Shown here: positions 33,495 to 45,969 of the stretch, piece after piece
Layout of the letters: each line of letters begins with the position of its first letter
How positions within the stretch are numbered: the stretch's first letter is position 1
Origin: Enchytraeus crypticus
Lineage: Eukaryota; Annelida; Clitellata; Enchytraeida; Enchytraeidae
NCBI GenBank assembly: GCA_905160935.1
Contig: CAJHZI010000566.1
Span: 555,001-619,000 of the forward strand
Direction of reading: 5' to 3'
Length of the DNA stretch: 64,000 nt
Translations under genes and position numbers: made by a program
Notes under the pieces: model-generated
Databases searched by the model: none
What the model was told of the DNA's origin: nothing
Seen by the model: only the letters and a program-made list of their open reading frames with translations

Positions 33495-34757
33495 ATTTAT
33501 CAATTCAATGTATTTCTTTCCAATACTTATCTAGCCTATTCTTAAAAGCATTCACTGTCTCTGCCTCTACTACATACTGAGGTAGCACGTTCCATATATT
33601 GACAACTCTCTGACTGAAAAAGTTTCTTCTAACCTCTAATCTGGATCTAACCTTTATTATTTTGAATCTATGCCCTCTAGTTCTAGCATAATTAGATAAT
33701 TTGAAAAATTGTCCGCATTCGATATTGTCAAAACCTTTAATTATTTTAAACACTTGAATTAAATCCCCTCTGGTATGTCATCTTCTAAACTAATTAGACC
33801 TAATACATCTAACCTAGATTCATAGCTATGACCTCTGCATTCAGCAATCATTCTAGTTGCTCTCCTTTGAACTCTTTCCATATATTCTACATCCTTCCTT
33901 AAAAAAGGTCTGCATGCTTGTACGCAATATTCTAATTTAGGCCTTACTAATGCTTTATATAATTTAACTATTACATAATTATTACGACTTTTTATAGTTC
34001 TCCTAATTAAGCCTATTGTGCGATTAGCACAATTTACTGCTGATTTACACTGCTCTGAAAATTGTAGGGTATTGTCAATAATGACACCTAGATGCTTTCC
34101 TTTAGTAGATGATTTAAGTACTTTATTGCCAAGCTTATTTTGATTACAACTATTGTTGTGACCTACATGCATAACTGTACATTTATCAACATTGAAGCTC
34201 ATCTGCCAGGTAGTTGCCCAATTATGCAAACTGTCTAAAGCTCTCTGAAGTGATAACATATCCTCTAGATTGCCTATATTTTTGCATAATTTGGTATCAT
34301 CAGCTTACTCATTTTGTATCAAACTTACTCATTTTGGATATTATGCTGTTGTCTAAGTCATTAATGTAAACCAAAAATAAAATTGGACCCAACACTGAAC
34401 TTTGTGGAACCCCACTGCGCCAAGCCGAGTCGTGATTTGAAATGCAAACTTTTTGTCTCCTGGAGGTTAACCAACTTCTAATCCAATTCAGGACAGAGCC
34501 AGTAACTCCATGAGCTTCAAGTTTACAAAACAATCTCTCGTAAGGCACTTTATCAAACGCCTTCGCAAAATCCAAATAGACAATGTCTACTGGATTACTG
34601 TTATCAACATGCATTGTGACGGATTCCATGAAGCTCAAGATGTTTGGTAGACAAGATCTATTTCTGGTAAATCCATATTGATTATTTCTCATTAATCCAT
34701 AACTATTAAAATGTGTAACTAAACTATCCTTAATAATGCTCTCAAACATCTTACCTA
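33495..34757 (-). pseudogene. LINE (jockey/CR1-like) reverse transcriptase, 3' part, broken
   Basis: Minus strand, from RT palm to polyprotein end: IIGKMFESIIKDSL, NQYGFTRNRSCLPNI, IVYLDFAKAFDKVPYERL (motif A with the catalytic Asp), SGVPQSSVLGPILFLVYIND (motif B), then WQMSFNVDKC, HLGVIID, RPKLEYCVQA and the C-terminal RLEVRRNFFSQRVVNIWN. The motif C Asp-Asp box is disrupted at about 34300-34325 by a short direct duplication of 'aaaatgagtaag', and there are frame breaks near 33755 and 34270. The 5' part of what looks like the same LINE lies at 37466-38480 beyond an inserted block. Confidence 0.85.
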
Positions 34758-37459
34758 TGATACTATATAAGAAATCTGGTTGAGGTACCATTCTGGTTGA
34801 AGCCATTCTAGTGCTACATTTTTATTCAGTTTGTAATGTATTTAAAGTGATTTAAGAAATTAAAAATTTATTAAATTTTCATGGCTGGCTCTGTGAGAGC
34901 GGGAATATTATCTTTTGCTGCACTATTACAAATAGTGGCTTCAATTTATAGCACTTAACAAGTAATCTCGAGTTATATTTACTATTAAAAATTACTGTAA
35001 ATTGCTCTGAACTGTACCATGGACAAGATGTATATTAGTTCAAATTGCTATTTGTGCATTAAGAGATATTTTAATAAATTGTATATTGAAAACTGATATA
35101 TAATTTGTAATTTAATTTTAAAGTAAGGTGGGAATAAAAGATGACTTGACGTTTCACTGTAATGTAGCGCAACTAAATGTGTTACATATTTTATTTCTCA
35201 CCCATATGTTTGGAATTAATTTTATTTGCACTCATGTTTGTATTTAGATGTTTAAATTGATCTTTGTGCATCAAGACTTGTATTCATTTCAGCGTATGTT
35301 CATTAGAACTTATTTTGCGTTAGAATTGCAAGGTTATGAAACGAGGATATTAAAATAAGTAATGAGGAAATGCAAATTAACAAGTTATTAGAAGTTTAAC
35401 CTTCATATATTGAGATATGATCTTTGCTTATTGGTGTATTCATGTCAAAACTGATGTTAAATTAAATATGATATGACATTCAGTAAGAACAGTAGATTAT
35501 GAAAAGCAATAATAAAAATTATATGCATAAGATACATGCATGCAACGCAACCACTCTTGGGGGTTGGGTGGAGAAATGCTTATGAAGAGCTTGATTCTGA
35601 TTGGCTGTTGAGCATGGCCTCGATCAATACTATATTACCAGAAAACAGGCTATAGAATTTTAGTTCACTCCTGAACTCTGGCATGTACGGAATTACTAGC
35701 TGAACTTGTCTAAATATAATTCTTAATGAATTATTGCGACAAACACATAAACTAGTAGATTTCATACAAGCTTCTGAATTTCTGACTGTATTTGTAGGAA
35801 GTACTGCTACTATGCACCTTCTATAGGTCGGTGATAATTAGCACGAAAAATACGAAATCTATATTGAACCGATTGTGCCTCACGGGATTGCAGATTTTGT
35901 GCGAAATTGTCGTCTAACCTGCTATAAGTCGGTTAATCACGATCCATTTCAATATCTCAATCCATTGAACGTATAAATCCTTGATTGTACCAGAAACGCC
36001 GATTACTAGAGTTGAATCTAGATAAAGCGTTGTCTCGTCAATTCAGGTGAATAGCTGCGTTTACAACACTCTATGTTGGCAGTGAAGACAGAAGACAGAA
36101 AATTGAAGACTGAAGATTGAAGAAAGAAAATAGAAGACTGAAGATTTAAGAAAGAAATTGAAGAGAAAGACAGAAGCAGGAAAGAGCGAAATTCTACGAA
36201 GAACACTAATTTTCTAGTGCCTAATCTAGATAGGTGTTTCTTTCATAGAATTCAGCTAAACGACTACAATCCTGAATTCTACGGAAAGCGCAATTTACTA
36301 GTTGCCTACTATAGTTAAGCGTCTTTGCTTTAGATTCAGCTAAACGACTGTGAATTAACACCTCTTGTGTTAACAGTCAGAAGAAAGAAAGAAAAGAAGA
36401 CAGAAGAGAATAATACTGAAGTTCTACGAAGAACGCTAATTTTCTAGTTGTCCACTCTAGAATAAGCGTTATCCTTCTAGAATTCAGTCAGGCGATTGCA
36501 GATCCTAAAATCTATGAAAAGCTCAATTTACTAGTTGCCTACTATAGTTAAGCGTCTTTGCTTTAGATTCAGCTAAACGACTGTGAATTAACACCTCTTG
36601 TGTTAACAGTCAGAAGAAAGAAAGAAAAGAAGACAGAAGAGAATAATACTGAAGTTCTACGAAGAACGCTAATTTTCTAGTTGTCCACTCTAGATAAGCG
36701 TTATCCTTCTAGAATTCAGTCAGGCGATTGCAGATCCTAAAATCTATGAAAAGCGCAATTTACTAGTTGCCTACTCTAGTTAAGCGTCTTTTACACAGAA
36801 TCAACTATACGACTGTAAAATAACACCTCACGTGTTAACAGTCATAATAAAGAAGAAAAGAGGGAAAGTATCAAATCATATAAGCGAGGAGTGCCTTGAA
36901 GCCAATAACTCGTTCCCATTTTCTATCTCTTATTATAATTGCAAATACAGACATTTAACTAACTGATTATAAGTAGACTGACTTTACATTTATCGGCTAT
37001 TTTTAGCATTTTATTAATTGTTGCGTAGTGTTCGTTTAATATTCTATTCTATCTTTATGTTTAATATTTTAACTCGTTATACTGCTATCGTGTTTCTTTT
37101 TTAATAATAAATCGTTTAAAATAATAAATCACTAGCTTTTGTGTCAATATTCTAATTTAGTTAGAATTTATAGGGATAATTACAAATATTACACAAATAC
37201 TATAAATTATCATACATTGAACGAATAAGCATGAGTTCTGTTCATAGCAGCTCCAGTCTCATTGATTTAGCCTCTAACTGGCTATATGAGCAAGAGATCC
37301 TTGCATCCTCAAGATTAATACCGCCAAAGTATGAAGAGTTGGAAAAATCGAACCCACGACTCCATTTCCGAACTCCTACAACGGAGCGAGGATTGGAGAA
37401 CCCAACAATTGGCACCCGAAGTGGGGCAAAAACTGCCACCCAACGGGATAGCCCAACAA
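34758..37459. mobile_element. 2.7-kb block inserted within the LINE, possibly LTR-element derived
   Basis: The LINE frame stops after RPVSLTS (37466) and resumes at IIGKMFE (34757), so the intervening DNA looks inserted. ACTA is present at both edges as a possible target duplication. Near its right end, 37410-37426 reads TGGCACCCGAAGTGGGG, resembling a lysine-tRNA primer-binding site. The block contains the 233-bp tandem repeat. No gag or pol frames are seen, so LTR origin is tentative. A plus-strand open frame at 37231-37575 has no recognised domain. Confidence 0.4.
36188..36850 (+). repeat. 230-233-bp tandem repeat, nearly three units
   Basis: 'ttctacgaagaac' recurs at 36192, 36422 and 36655, each followed by 'gctaattttctagttg' or a variant, 'cgcaatttactagttgccta' and 'ttaacacctcttgtgttaac'. 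The last is itself an inverted repeat (TTAACACC..TGTTAA). Confidence 0.85.
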
Positions 37460-37465
37460 CTAGTC

Positions 37466-38480
37466 AAACTAACTGGTCTATAGTTCTCAGGTTTGTCTCT
37501 TCTACCTTTCTTGAACAAGGGAGACACCCTGGCCTCTTTCCAGTCTTGAGGTACAATCCCAGATCCGAGCGATAGATTGAACAATTTAGTAAGAGGACCT
37601 ACTAATTGGTGTCTCAGCTCAAATAGTAACTTAGGATGAAGATCATCTGAACTTGGACTTTTATTACAGTTAATTTCACTAACCGCTGATCTTATAAAGC
37701 GAAGATCAGAGCGATATCGTCGCCGTAAGTCGCTTTGCATCTTATGAACGAGATGTCGGTCGGTATCTGAGCTGATTTCAGCTACATGTGACGGGATAGT
37801 TATTGTTTCGAGATCGGGCGGTTATTCTCACCGGTAAATTAAAACAAAAGCTGTCGCCAGGGGCTGATACTCAACCGTCGCAGGTGGCTCCAGCCAATAC
37901 GAGAGCGCGAAATCCGCTTAAATGGTTAGAATTCTTGGAAATGTGACGTTACAGACTCAAGATAAAGGTGAGAATAGAGAAGTTTCATAGTATGCAAAAA
38001 GCAGATTGGTAGTTATCTCGCGGATAAAGTCAAATGGTAGAGATTGCTGTCGGCGAGAATATCTTTCCGTTTATAATAGTGGGTATGAGTTTATTTAACA
38101 CTATTTCCTTGTCTATGACTATTTCACTTAAACATTCTGATTCTAGGCCTGAAAATATTTTATCTGCTATTGGGATCTTAACTAGATTTTCTACTGTAAA
38201 AACATTGCTAAAGTAATCATTGAACATGTTTGCTGTGAGCTCATCATCAGTGATAATGATACCATCAGCATTCCGCAATGGACCTACTTTAACTTTGTTC
38301 CTCTCTTTATTTCTAACATAGGCAAAGAAACTTTTATTGTCATATTTTACATTATTAGCTAATTTAATCTCAAACTGTTTCCTGGCCTCATCATTTGCCT
38401 TAGTAGACTTGCTTAATTTCTCCTTATACTTATTCCTTATATAATTTGCTAGATTTTTAAGAATAAATTACAAAGGAAGT
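37466..38480 (-). pseudogene. LINE 5' part (RT N-terminal region), broken
   Basis: Minus strand: 38480-38282 reads KQFEIKLANNVKYDNKSF and YVRNKERNKVKVGPLRNADG; 38278-38035 reads ITDDELTANMFNDYFSNVFT; 37740-37466 reads INCNKSPSSDDLHPKLL, VPQDWKEARVSPLFKKG and NYRPVSLTS. These precede the RT palm in jockey/CR1-like LINEs. About 290 bp (37741-38030) of foreign text interrupts it. Likely the upstream part of the LINE at 33495-34757. Confidence 0.8.
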
Positions 38481-38483
38481 AGA

Positions 38484-39245
38484 TAATAAAAATAGCATTG
38501 ATATCTTATATCTAGACTTTGCTAAAGCGTTTGATAAAGTTCCACATAAAATATTACTTAGTAAGTTGGAAGCACATGGAATAACGGGCAAACTTTTAAA
38601 GTGGATAGGTAATTAGTTAAGCAATAGAAAACATAGGGTGTGTGTCGAGGAGCAGTGAAAAGTGGTGTGCCACTGGGCTCTGTTTTAGGACCTTTGTTAT
38701 TTTTAGTTTGCATCAATGACATTGACATAGATATTGTATCTAAATTTACTAAATTTGCAGATGATTCTAAAGTAGCAAAGATAGTAAACAACATTGAAAA
38801 TGCTGAGATTTTAAAGTATGATATATAAATATTACAGAACGGGTCTAGTGATTGGCTAATGGAGTTCAATGCTGAGAAATGTAGAGTTATGCATATAGGG
38901 AATAATAATTTAGGAATTGAGTATACACTGAACAATATAACTTTAAATCCACAAACAGTGAAAGGGATTTAGTGGTCTTTGTGGATAGCTCTTTTAAATT
39001 TAGTGAAAATTGTAATAAATTTGTAAATATAGTGCTAATTGTGTATTAAGAATGATTAAAAGAACAATTTCATGTAGAAATAATGATATTGTGGTAAGGC
39101 TATATAAGGCTATTGTACGGCCAAACTTAAATACTGCGTTCAGGCTTGGTGCCCATATCTTGAGAAATATATCGATAAATTAGAAACGGTACAAGCCATA
39201 GCAACAAGGCTGGTATCTGACTGTCAAAGTAGGACTAATTAAGTA
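38484..39245 (+). pseudogene. Second LINE RT fragment, plus strand
   Basis: DILYLDFAKAFDKVPHKIL (motif A), KLEAHGITGKLLKWIGN then a stop, SGVPLGSVLGPLLFLVCIND (motif B) and KFADDSKVAK (motif C, Asp-Asp kept). Several stops and frame changes. It starts back to back with the minus-strand LINE piece near 38480. Confidence 0.8.
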
Positions 39246-40329
39246 TTTTATGATGTACAGATGGATGAAATTAGACCTAAATAGAAATATATATATTTGA
39301 AATTTCATACAAATAGTTATAGGCCTAGTTGGTCACTGCCTTTTTTGTAAATGTATTTGTACAATGTAGTTTTCAGTTTTATATTGAACTATGAGATGTT
39401 ATTAGTATTAATTGGTATTAGTTAAGAGTCTGATGAGTCTTAAACAAGCATATAATTGCTTCCTGACTCTGTAATGTTATGTTAAAATAATCAAAGATAT
39501 TTCTGCAGAACGGCGCGAATAGAGACACATCTGAGAAAGAACACACACGTAGACAATTAGGCCTATATACAACACAAGCACATGCACACGTATACATACA
39601 AATTTATACGAAAGTTCTTATATATACAAAGACACATATCAAAGAAAATGGCAGAAGCTTTCCATGATTGCCCGTCTAGTTCAATATCCAAATGAACCTT
39701 TGACCCCGAGTATCTCGCATTACACACGCCAGCGACTAACCGAGGCAGAATACCAAGCTGACGGCGAGATCGATATAATATAATGCTATACACTATAGCA
39801 GTAAACTAGTGACGAATTAAAGCTAAGGCACAATTTGTTGTTACTGTACTACTGTATTTGTTGTTTATATTTATTGTATTTTTTGTATATGTTTATATTT
39901 ACTGAGCAATAGTATTTTTATTTACTGAATCTATTTTAAGTTTTACTGGGAAAAGGTATAATTATTTAATTCGAGTAGTACGCCCAATCAGTGGCCTCAA
40001 TCCCACCTAAACACATCATGTAAATTCTCTCCCCCTCAGTTTTTAAAAGTTAAGAAATATATTCAATAATTTAGTGAGATGATGCAAAGGATACCGAAAT
40101 TACATTCGCCAAGAACAGTATTTATAGGCTACTTTTAATTATTCATTGCAATTGACGCGTAAATTCCATCCTCCCAGATTAAAAAAATTTCACCCCCAAG
40201 ATTTTTACTACGCGCCCTGCGTAGTCGATATGACCTGTAGACGTCTCTGCGCCAAATATTGTCAATATTTGACTACCGAGCAAGTTTTAGACAAAATATT
40301 CACTGAATAGGCTCGTGCAGCTGTGGTCT
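39246..40329. other. Intergenic DNA downstream of the TRIM gene
   Basis: AT-rich. A minus-strand open frame at 39563-39793 has no recognised domain. The 3' untranslated region of the TRIM gene presumably starts at 40329. Confidence 0.5.
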
Positions 40330-41246
40330 TCAGTCAAGAAGGTTTACCACAAAAATGAGACGGCTAAACGTTTCCCCAATAAGCAGTCGCTGAGTTGAAG
40401 AATCAAAATGAAGACGAGAAGGATATTCTAAGTCTAGCTGAATGCAAGCGTCTGCAACGAATGCCAGGTCTAAATCAAAAACTACTAATCTGTGATTTTC
40501 AGAATCGGCTAAAAATATACGTTTGTTAGCACTATGAATGGCCAATGAGTATGGATCACACAACCTAACCTCCGGACCTAAGGATTTCACTATCACACCC
40601 TGAGAACTGATCAAGCTCAACCCTTGACTGGCTTCGTTTTGAAGGCCGTAACTGACTAGAAAATGGTTATCTATGGTTATTGTCTGCCAAGCTTCCAAAA
40701 TGTTTATGTCAAGCGCAATTTCTCGCATTTGTTGACCGTTATCTTTGTATTCCAACACTTTGCATAGACCTCCGCTGCTTCTTACGGTGACGAGCAGCGT
40801 GTGGTCATCTGTGATTGAAAGACCGCGGGGCTCGTGATGAACTCTCATCTTCCAGCGAGTGACGGAGTTATTGTTGAGGTCGACTCTGTGGATGGATTCT
40901 AGATCCAGGTCACTGATGTACAGAGCTTTGTTGTGGGAGCAGCCAGCAAGACCTTCGGGTGCCTCCAAGTCTTTTACTTTGATGTGACGTGATGATGCGA
41001 GGCTGTCTGAATCATAGACCTCTACACACGACTCCCCCTCCCGCACCAGGAATATCTCGTCGTCCACTGCTGTCACACCTCTGCACGCCCTTAGGCAAGT
41101 GTTGACGACATCTGTTGTACTCGTACACGTGTATTGTTGTATCGAACTTTCGAGATCTGTAAAGTAAATAATATCTTGGTTCATATGATTGATAGGTTTA
41201 TGTAATATAATTTAATATTTAGTCTAATTCGTAATAGTTGAGCGGG

Positions 41247-41326
<80 letters not shown>

Positions 41327-42726
41327 TAAAACACGCACTATAGTGAAATGATCAACTATGTTGATATCTATCACTTTTTAATACCATATGTTTAAACCGT
41401 TGGGCAATTTAGACCATTTTCCGTATAACCAGTCCAGTGAATGTCCGAGATTTTACTCTCAGATCAGCGCGGCTTGGATTCGAACCCACCAGGGTTCATT
41501 TCACCTCAGGATCTGTTATTTAGAACTTCATGACGTTACCCCTACGCTACTAAGACGTTCTAAATATGCACACGTTAATATGAAGACATTGGGAATAAAA
41601 ATGACATTAGATAATTACGCTTACCAGTATAAATTATCCTTCCAATAAACTCCGTTATATCATCCAGTGAAGCTGAAGTTGGCCAAATAAAGACAGGGTG
41701 CGTGGCAGTTGGCGGATCTGATTGGTTTACATTTTCAACCGTTAATTGCTCAATCTTCTTGCGTAGATCATTAGTAGCTTTGATAATCTCGCAGTCGGTC
41801 CCACGTTCCATCAACATACTCTTATAGGCTATAAACGAAGTCAACTCTGTATGACGAAGTTCTAGAACATCTCTCTGACTCTCGGTTTCTTTCAATCGCT
41901 TAGCTTCAGTCTTTTCTAATTCTTTCAGCAACTTCTCTTCGTATGTGTCCACAACATGCTTGAGTATTGCAACCGATCGTCTGACTGCAAGCTTTGCGGA
42001 TGATGAACGTTGTGAAAAGTACTGGTAATCTCTATCCAGCTTCTCTAACTCTTCCTTTCTTTCTGAGCTAAATCTTGAAATGATTTCCAACTCTGATTCC
42101 ATCTGCTTCATCATGTCATTAGCAACGTCATGTGGAATTCTACACAAATGCTTACTGTGCTTTGTTGCATGACATAGAACGCAAATTAATTGGCTGCAAT
42201 CACAGCAGTATAACTCTATTTCTTTGATGGTGTGCTTAGTGCAATAGCAAATTTTCAATCTTTGCAATTCTTGTTCTGTTGGCATTTCGTTTATCTTAAC
42301 TAGCTTGTGAGATTTGGAATAAGTTTGCTTCAAGTGCAGTGTCTTACAACGCAGACAAAGAGCTTGTCTGCAGTCCATGCAAAACGACCTAGCTTCGATG
42401 TCCTCACCGACCTCAATGCACAGTTCACAGTTGGACAACTTTTTCTTACCCTTGCGCAATTCTTTGTCAAGAACCAATCTACTCGCAACTTCATTGTTTG
42501 GAAGCAATTCCACTCCTCCACGAGGTAGGCTGAATTTCTGTTTGCACAGGGGACATGGAATCAGATCAAGTGGTTTCTTGCCTTCGCAGTATTGCTTTAG
42601 GCAATCCAGACAGTAAGAATGAAGGCATGGCAGCTTCTTCGCATGTGAGAGATCTGATAGACAAATTGAACATTCCAAAGCTGAATTTAGCTCTGCATTT
42701 ATTTTGGTAGCAACACTTACAGCCAT
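40330..42726 (-). CDS. RING/B-box/coiled-coil/NHL protein (TRIM-NHL type E3 ligase)
   Basis: Two exons on the minus strand: 42726-41625 (367 codons plus 1 nt) and 41156-40330; total 1929 nt, 642 aa plus stop. The intron is GT-AG, phase 1. The C3HC4 RING has C19, C22, C34, H36, C39, C42, C58 and C61. Two B-box zinc fingers follow (about residues 100-140, CELC..CMDC..CLRC, and 159-192, CYCTKH..CCDC..CVLC..H), then a coiled coil (about 205-310). Exon 2 carries a C-terminal beta-propeller of NHL-like repeats, for example PRGLSITDDHTLLVTV, DPYSLAIHSANKRIFLADSE, SRLHFDSSTQRLLIGE. The filamin domain of TRIM2/3/71 is absent. Such proteins are ubiquitin ligases, some binding RNA through the NHL propeller. 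The intron falls between the tripartite motif and the propeller, is about 470 bp, and holds a SINE A and a 75-bp TA run. Which TRIM subfamily cannot be decided here. Confidence 0.9.
41249..41324. repeat. (TA)n microsatellite in TRIM intron
   Basis: Pure TA run of about 75 bp directly beside the SINE A copy. Confidence 0.95.
41328..41563 (-). mobile_element. tRNA-derived SINE, family A, in TRIM intron
   Basis: Minus-strand copy (same strand as the gene): B box GGTTCGAATCC, 'ctgatctgagagtaaaatct', 'tgatcatttcactatagtgc'. Confidence 0.85.
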
Positions 42727-43684
42727 GTCATTAAATTTCTCAGCGTGCGGTACGTATATGAATCCAGTTAAAAGCTTTACCAGTAATTGAATACACTTCT
42801 GTTCAATAATTGTAAGAGTCTGGAGCTCCAGTAAAACTAGATATCTCGCTATTATTTAGTTATTTTTAATCCCAAAGCTTCTATACTTTCCATATTGAGT
42901 AGGCTTACCGTAATCAGTAAATTTAGTGATTAATATCAAGAAGTTACAGGCAGTAAATTTTGCTCTCCTTTCACAAAATAGACCTATACAAGACTAATAT
43001 TGCCTTCGTGTTGGTTTAAAAATTACAAATATGTCTTACATATAGGCCGAAATGTTTTTCATTCAATTTAATCACTTCTAAAAGGCTACACAGAGTATTT
43101 AAGTCTTGACTCCTAAAAATAATAGTTACACTAACTACCTCTATATATGCTTACTTTGCCCGTTTGTGTCTGGCTTTTCTTGAAATATATTACACACACA
43201 TGTATAGGCATATAATGAATGACTAGTGATGTTCTTTGCACGTTAGTATCACTAGGCCTATATATAGCCATTTGATGGCAATAGAAAAAGTAGTAGCAGA
43301 CCGCGATTAGGTCTATACTTGAGTAAAGTGCTTAGTAACGCTCTCAAAGGTTGAGAATCTGGTAGATATCGCTATAACTCGCCTAAACTCAAAGCTGGCC
43401 TCGTAATATTATTGTATTGTCGTATATGATTGCTACTAGAATATTGCAAGATCTGTCTAATATCGTCAGAACTTAGGCGTAATATTGCTCTGATAACTAA
43501 TCAGCCTAATTATGTGTAGACTTGTAATCGCTACATTATATGATATATTAAAGATATTAAAATGAAATTTCTCTATGTTTTGTAGAATTGGCTGCTGGTC
43601 ACGTTCTGGAAATATAAAGAACATCGATCAACTTCTGACGACTCTATTGTTAAAATATTTTGGGGTATCAGTTATAAAAACACA

Positions 43685-43748
<64 letters not shown>

Positions 43749-45226
43749 GCTACAATAGATATTAGCCGTAAAGCAAACGATGCTGTGTGCATCTCCACCA
43801 GTAGCTAAGGGAAATCTGAAATCTCACAGCTTGAAGGAAGGAGTTTCTATTGACAAAGAAAGTTCTAGAAACCTTGAATCTCTGAACCCCGAAGGGGATG
43901 TACGCTTAACCAGAACGGCGCATAAGCTTATGTCTACTCGGGAGCTGTAAACGAGCCCAACATAGGATTTTTAGATAGATTGGTAACATTGACTCAGCTG
44001 TTCTCTATCGAAACCTATGTAAACATGTCTACTGTGATATCAGTAGACGAGTAGGACTACTTCAGAGCCTCTAGAATACTCTCGTATTTGCAAAAGTAGT
44101 GAATTTCCGAAGATCGTTCAGTTCTTCCACAATAGTTTTGGTTATACAGATAAAAAAGATAAACAAATAAATTCTAGTATAAGACACTAAAAGTTCAATA
44201 TTGACTAAATTTTGCTACATATAACACAACCTCGCCTACGCGCCGACGACCTAAATGATATTGATTACATTTATCCAGAATAAGCCGACACTGTACTTTA
44301 AATTTACACACGCAGATCAAACAGTTAGCAAACAATGAAATTGAATCAATTAAAATACAAAGTTAACGACAAGCAGACGATATACATGTTTACGTTTATA
44401 TACGTTTAAAATACGAATAGCAATAAAGTATCTATTGGCCTGATGTGTGAACTAGACAACATTGCTAATAAAAGTTAGCACCGAAATAACATTCCTTTCG
44501 CAATTTAAAATCCTATGGAAGTGATCTAAAAATTACTGCAGGAGAAGTAGGCCTAATAGATGTTTAAAATTTCCTAGTCACCTAGCTAGCATTAAATCGG
44601 GGTAACTGCAACGTACACGTAAAATAAAGCCTTCTTCAAACACAAGTGGCGATTTCGGTAAGATATTCGGCCGCGGATCAGTAGGCCTCTGTGCGGGGTT
44701 CAAATCCTTAGCTCTTCCGTGACTGACATCGCATTCGAGTGAGGAAACTGTCATAAACATTTATTGATGTGATTTACTTCCCAAATGAAGCTAAATAATT
44801 TAAAACTCCATACATAACACCGGCATTAGAATATATAAGTGTACGCCTATGCAATCTTTCTAAATTCTGGGTTTATTGTCTGAATCATTCCAGAGCACAC
44901 TGTAAATGAATTTATACAAATAAATTGAAATAATAATAGTTATTATTTTTTATTAATATGACTAAATGTTATCAATAATTAAATCAAAACCGCTGAAAAT
45001 AATCCCAATAGACTATTCAATGCAGTCTGCTTTAGCAGTTCTCCTTAGCACCGGGATGACCATGAGTAGCCGGGCGGCGATTCAGCACGTACTGCTCCAA
45101 TCGTTTTTATCAAATCCCGGGTTCTTTACAACCGTGGTAAAAAATAACACTAAATTGTAACTGCAATATTTTTTCTAATCAGATGTTAATCCTCGAGATT
45201 AGCTTCACACCATCACATCTTTCTCC
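42727..45226. other. Intergenic region between TRIM and SLC23 genes
   Basis: Upstream of the TRIM start and downstream of the SLC23 stop. It contains (TA)n at 43687-43745 and a SINE B at 44640-44765; no further gene or clear promoter recognised. Confidence 0.5.
44640..44765 (+). mobile_element. tRNA-derived SINE, family B
   Basis: 'ggcgatttcggtaagatatt', 'gcggatcagta', B box GGGTTCAAATCC, 'gactgacatcgcattcgagt'. Confidence 0.7.
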
Positions 45227-45884
45227 TCAGATCGATGTACCAGATCTACACGGGCACTTTATTTTCCAGAAAGTTCTATCGACGTAGCATGGCAAGCATG
45301 GTATGTAGCTGAACACTTTACCCAGAGGAGAGGTTTTCGAGCCCAGTGTGGAGCAGTGTTGACTGAAGGGTAGGTTGTAGATCTCTATGGTCGCCCTGCT
45401 CGAAGATTTATCAGTGGAGTCCTCCTCATCCGAGTCCACAAATCCTCTCTCAGCCCTAGTGGCTAACATGAGGATATAATGGAAACATATGATATGATAG
45501 ATGTTCATATGATATGATAGAAACACATGATATGATAGAAACATACGATATAATAGAAATATATGATATGATAGAAAAATATATGTTAGAAACAATTGAT
45601 ATGATAGAAACATATGATATGACAGAAACATACGATATGATAGAAACATATGATATGTTAGAAACAATTGATATATTAGAAACATATGATATGATAGAAA
45701 CATATGATATGATAAAAACATATGACATGATAGATGTTCATATGATTTGATAGAAACATATGATATGATAAAAACATATGATAAGATAGAATCATATATG
45801 ATAGAAACATGTGATATGACATGATAGACGATACTATACAGTAGAAACTACAGATTTCTCTTTAAAGATTACCTGCGTAGAGGC

Positions 45885-45969
<85 letters not shown>

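Noticed and set aside
32594..33580. Several overlapping open frames of 77-145 codons on both strands
   Set aside because: They are translations of (CA)n/(TACA)n/(TA)n low-complexity DNA with only a few amino acids.
39428..39460. Hammerhead ribozyme core (CTGATGAG)
   Set aside because: The required GAAA and flanking stems are missing.
45456..45750. Tandem Met-Ile/Tyr-Asp frames on both strands
   Set aside because: Minisatellite in SLC23 intron 10.
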